Shown here one piece after another: positions 51,191-53,210 of a DNA stretch of 53,210 nucleotides; position 1 is the first letter of the stretch; each line of letters opens with the position of its first letter. A model generated the notes under the pieces. It did no database searches. It was not told the DNA's origin and saw only the letters and a list, made by a program, of their open reading frames with translations. This DNA comes from Pseudomonadota bacterium (GTDB lineage: Bacteria > Pseudomonadota > Gammaproteobacteria > Steroidobacterales > Steroidobacteraceae). The position numbers and the translations under genes were made by a program. Location of the stretch: positions 1 to 53,210 of the forward strand of contig JAEWAF010000085.1 in the NCBI GenBank assembly GCA_023391815.1, in the 5' to 3' direction.

Positions 51191-51212
51191 ATCCAGAAAC
51201 GGCACAGTCGGC

Positions 51213-51482
51213 TTAGCCGGCCGACAGCTCCTTCACGCGCGCATTCAGGCTGCTCTTATGACGAGCGGCCTTGTTGCGATGGATCAGGCCCTTGTTCACG
51301 GCCGAGTCGATGACCGGGCCGGCGGCCTTGAGCTTGGCGACGGCGGTTTCCTTGTCGCCGGCTTCCACCGCGTTCACGACGCCCTTGATGGCGGTACGCA
51401 GCTTCGAGCGGCCAGCCACGTTACGGGCACGGCGCTTGACGGTCTGGCGGGCGCGCTTTTCGGCGGACTTGATATTGGCCAC
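51213..51482 (-). CDS. rpsT: 30S ribosomal protein S20
   Basis: S20, 89 residues, binds 16S rRNA during early 30S assembly. The conserved start ANIKSAEKRARQTVKRRARN follows a GTG codon at 51482, with GGAG upstream; the frame extends to 51548 but those residues are not S20. A non-ATG start is typical of rpsT (E. coli uses TTG), and it helps autoregulation of translation by S20. Confidence 0.97.
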   Translation of the reverse strand: MANIKSAEKRARQTVKRRARNVAGRSKLRTAIKGVVNAVEAGDKETAVAKLKAAGPVIDSAVNKGLIHRNKAARHKSSLNARVKELSAG

Positions 51483-51513
51483 GGTCGTGAAGGCTCCAAA
51501 AACGAGGCCGCGA

Positions 51514-51542
51514 ATTCTGCCGACCGATCGGCCGTAAGGCAA
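51514..51542 (-). promoter_or_regulatory. Promoter of rpsT
   Basis: Leftward -35 TTGCCT and -10 CAGAAT are separated by 17 bases. The predicted start near 51507 gives a leader of about 25 bases with the GGAG site. The -10 is only a moderate match. Confidence 0.4.
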
Positions 51543-51725
51543 GGGCAAAGTGGCGGTCTGCCCGGAAAATAGCCGATTCGGTCCGCGCCGGGGCGGGAGA
51601 TTGCCCGACGACGGCCATAATCCGGGGCCAAAAGAGGACAGATTTAATTTCTCGACGGGTCCTCTTCTTCACTACCATTGCCCGCCCATGCGATTCACCG
51701 CCATTCCATCGGAGTCCGGCCAATC

Positions 51726-53210
51726 ATGAGCCGCGGCTTCTTCCGCAGTACCGCCATCGTCGGAATCACCACGCTGCTGTCCCGGATCACCGGGTTGGTG
51801 CGGGACGTGGTTCAGGCCGTGATGATTCCGGCGGTGTATCTCGAGGTCTACGTCCTCGCCAACCAGATCCCTAACCTGTTGCGGCGGTTGTTCGCGGAAG
51901 GCGCGTTCTCCCAGGCGTTCGTGCCGGTGGTGGCCGAGTACAAGGCGAATCGCTCCAAGGAGGAGGTCCGGGAACTGGTCGATTCCGTGGCCGGCACGTT
52001 GGGTTCCTTCCTCGCGGTCGTTTCTGTGATCGGCGTGATCGCCGCGCCGGTGATCGTCGCCATCTGCGCGCCAGGCTTCACGACGAAAGAAGTGGGCCAG
52101 TACGGACTCGCGGTGGACATGCTCCGCTGGACGTTTCCATATTTGTTGTTTGTCTCGCTGACTGCGCTCGCCGGCGGCGTGCTCAACAGCTATCAGCAGT
52201 TCGCGCTGCCGGCGTTCACGTCGGTGGTGCTGAATGTCGTGTTGATCGTTTTCGCGGCCTATGTGTCGCCGTACTTCGAGCAGCCGGTGATGGCGCTTGC
52301 GGTCGGTGTGTTCGTCGGCGGTGTGATTCAGCTGATCATTCAAGTGCCGGCCTTGATCAAGCTCGGCGTGATCCGGCGTCCGCATTGGAACTGGCAGCAC
52401 GAGGCGGTGAAGCGCATCGCCCGGCTGATGGGGCCGGCTATCGTTGGCTCGTCGATGGGGCAGCTCAGCGTCATGATCAGCTCGGGCATAGCGTCGCTGC
52501 TCGCGGATGGCAGCATGACCTGGCTGTACTACGCGGACCGGCTGGTCGAATTTCCGCTCGGCGTGTTCAGTATTGCGTTGGCCACCGTGATCCTGCCGAG
52601 TTTGTCCTCGCAGCACGCGAGGAAGTCGCCGGATGAATTTTCGGCGACGCTCGCCTGGGCGGTTCGGCTCGTTTGTCTCATCGTCATTCCGGCGTCGGTG
52701 GCCATGTTCGCGATGGCCGGGCCGTTGACCGTCGCGCTGCTTCAGTACGGACAGTTCAAGCCCCGGGACGCGGAGATGACGAGGCTCGCGCTGATGGCGT
52801 TCTCGCTGGCGCTGCTGGGCTGGAGCATGATCAAGGTGCTCGCAACGGGGTACTACGCTCAGCAGAACACCAAGGGGCCCGTGAAGATCGCGATGCGCGC
52901 GCTGGGTCTGACCATGGTGCTCAACGTAGTCGTGGTCGCCGGCCTGTGGATCACCGGCAATCTCAAGACCCCCGGGGCCCACACCCTGCTGGCGCTGACC
53001 AACGGCATCGGCGCAATGATGAATGCAATCCTGCTCTACGCCGGCTTGTTGAAGTCCCAGGTGCTCCGGCGCGGGCAGGCCATGCGGGGACTCCTGATCC
53101 GGATCGTCGTGGCGAGCGCGCTGATGGCCGCCTTCCTCTGGTGGTTCGGCGGGGACATCTCGACGTGGCTGGTCACGCCGAAGCTCACGCGAATCGCCTG
53201 GTTGCTGGGG
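51726..53210 (+). CDS. murJ: Lipid II flippase MurJ (partial at window end)
   Basis: The first 495 codons of MurJ (MviN), the inner-membrane flippase that moves lipid II to the periplasm for peptidoglycan synthesis. The N-terminus SRGFFRSTAIVGITTLLSR, GLVRDVVQAV and the conserved RRLFAEGAFSQAFVPV are diagnostic; many membrane helices follow. The ATG at 51726 is used; the gene runs off the right edge without a stop. The order rpsT-murJ, divergent, is the gammaproteobacterial arrangement. Confidence 0.96.
   Translation, partial: MSRGFFRSTAIVGITTLLSRITGLVRDVVQAVMIPAVYLEVYVLANQIPNLLRRLFAEGAFSQAFVPVVAEYKANRSKEEVRELVDSVAGTLGSFLAVVSVIGVIAAPVIVAICAPGFTTKEVGQYGLAVDMLRWTFPYLLFVSLTALAGGVLNSYQQFALPAFTSVVLNVVLIVFAAYVSPYFEQPVMALAVGVFVGGVIQLIIQVPALIKLGVIRRPHWNWQHEAVKRIARLMGPAIVGSSMGQLSVMISSGIASLLADGSMTWLYYADRLVEFPLGVFSIALATVILPSLSSQHARKSPDEFSATLAWAVRLVCLIVIPASVAMFAMAGPLTVALLQYGQFKPRDAEMTRLALMAFSLALLGWSMIKVLATGYYAQQNTKGPVKIAMRALGLTMVLNVVVVAGLWITGNLKTPGAHTLLALTNGIGAMMNAILLYAGLLKSQVLRRGQAMRGLLIRIVVASALMAAFLWWFGGDISTWLVTPKLTRIAWLLG

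Noticed and set aside
51672..52982. Open frame of 436 codons antisense to murJ
   Set aside because: The product is His/Arg/Gln-rich, as expected from the complement of a hydrophobic membrane protein.

Overview
The window looks like a high-GC gammaproteobacterial chromosome. The conserved run at the right end (ispB divergent from rplU-rpmA-obgE, then rpsT and murJ) is a gammaproteobacterial arrangement. A UrcA-family protein, a MexEF-like RND pump and CadC/TolB-type regulators would suit Steroidobacterales, Nevskiales or Xanthomonadales; that placement is inference.

Layout. 1-16.7 kb is ordinary accessory chromosome: a chemoreceptor, a UrcA protein, a winged-helix/TPR regulator, a Kelch lipoprotein, a PAS-GAF hybrid kinase, a three-gene RND efflux operon and an MFS transporter. 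17.06-21.68 kb is an apparent leftward transcription unit. It has an rrn-like promoter, a leader with a boxA-like sequence, about 17 tRNA and tRNA-like elements, an HNH nuclease embedded among them, a slipin (SPFH) gene and a factor-independent terminator. Several elements have complete tRNA bodies. Others are abnormal: a type I tRNA with a Leu CAG anticodon and an initiator-like C1xA72 mismatch, a 13-nt anticodon loop, a T54G change, an acceptor/T-arm minihelix and 3-prime fragments.

22.2 to about 47.9 kb is an integrated, probably mobilizable defence island. It carries a tyrosine integrase, an AlpA regulator, a HEPN/AbiU2-like gene broken at a G7 tract and an HNH protein. A tightly overlapped cluster follows (HTH-SNF2 helicase, Abi_C protein, type III Mod, type III Res, sacsin-like ATPase with a C-terminal zinc-finger-like motif). 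After it come a VRR-NUC remnant, an orphan adenine methyltransferase, MobC and a relaxase, and then a two-gene module: a thymidylate-synthase-like protein and a metallophosphoesterase whose C-terminal half appears to be a second, Cys-less thymidylate-synthase-like domain. Three small genes including an XRE regulator close the island. A tRNA-Pro with its 3-prime end facing the island marks the likely right boundary; I could not find the matching left att repeat.

The two best candidates for undescribed biology are the abnormal tRNA array with HNH and slipin, and the paired active/inactive thymidylate-synthase-like module with a phosphoesterase. The five-gene SNF2/Abi_C/type III R-M/ATPase cluster is a composite defence locus and may be related to known systems.
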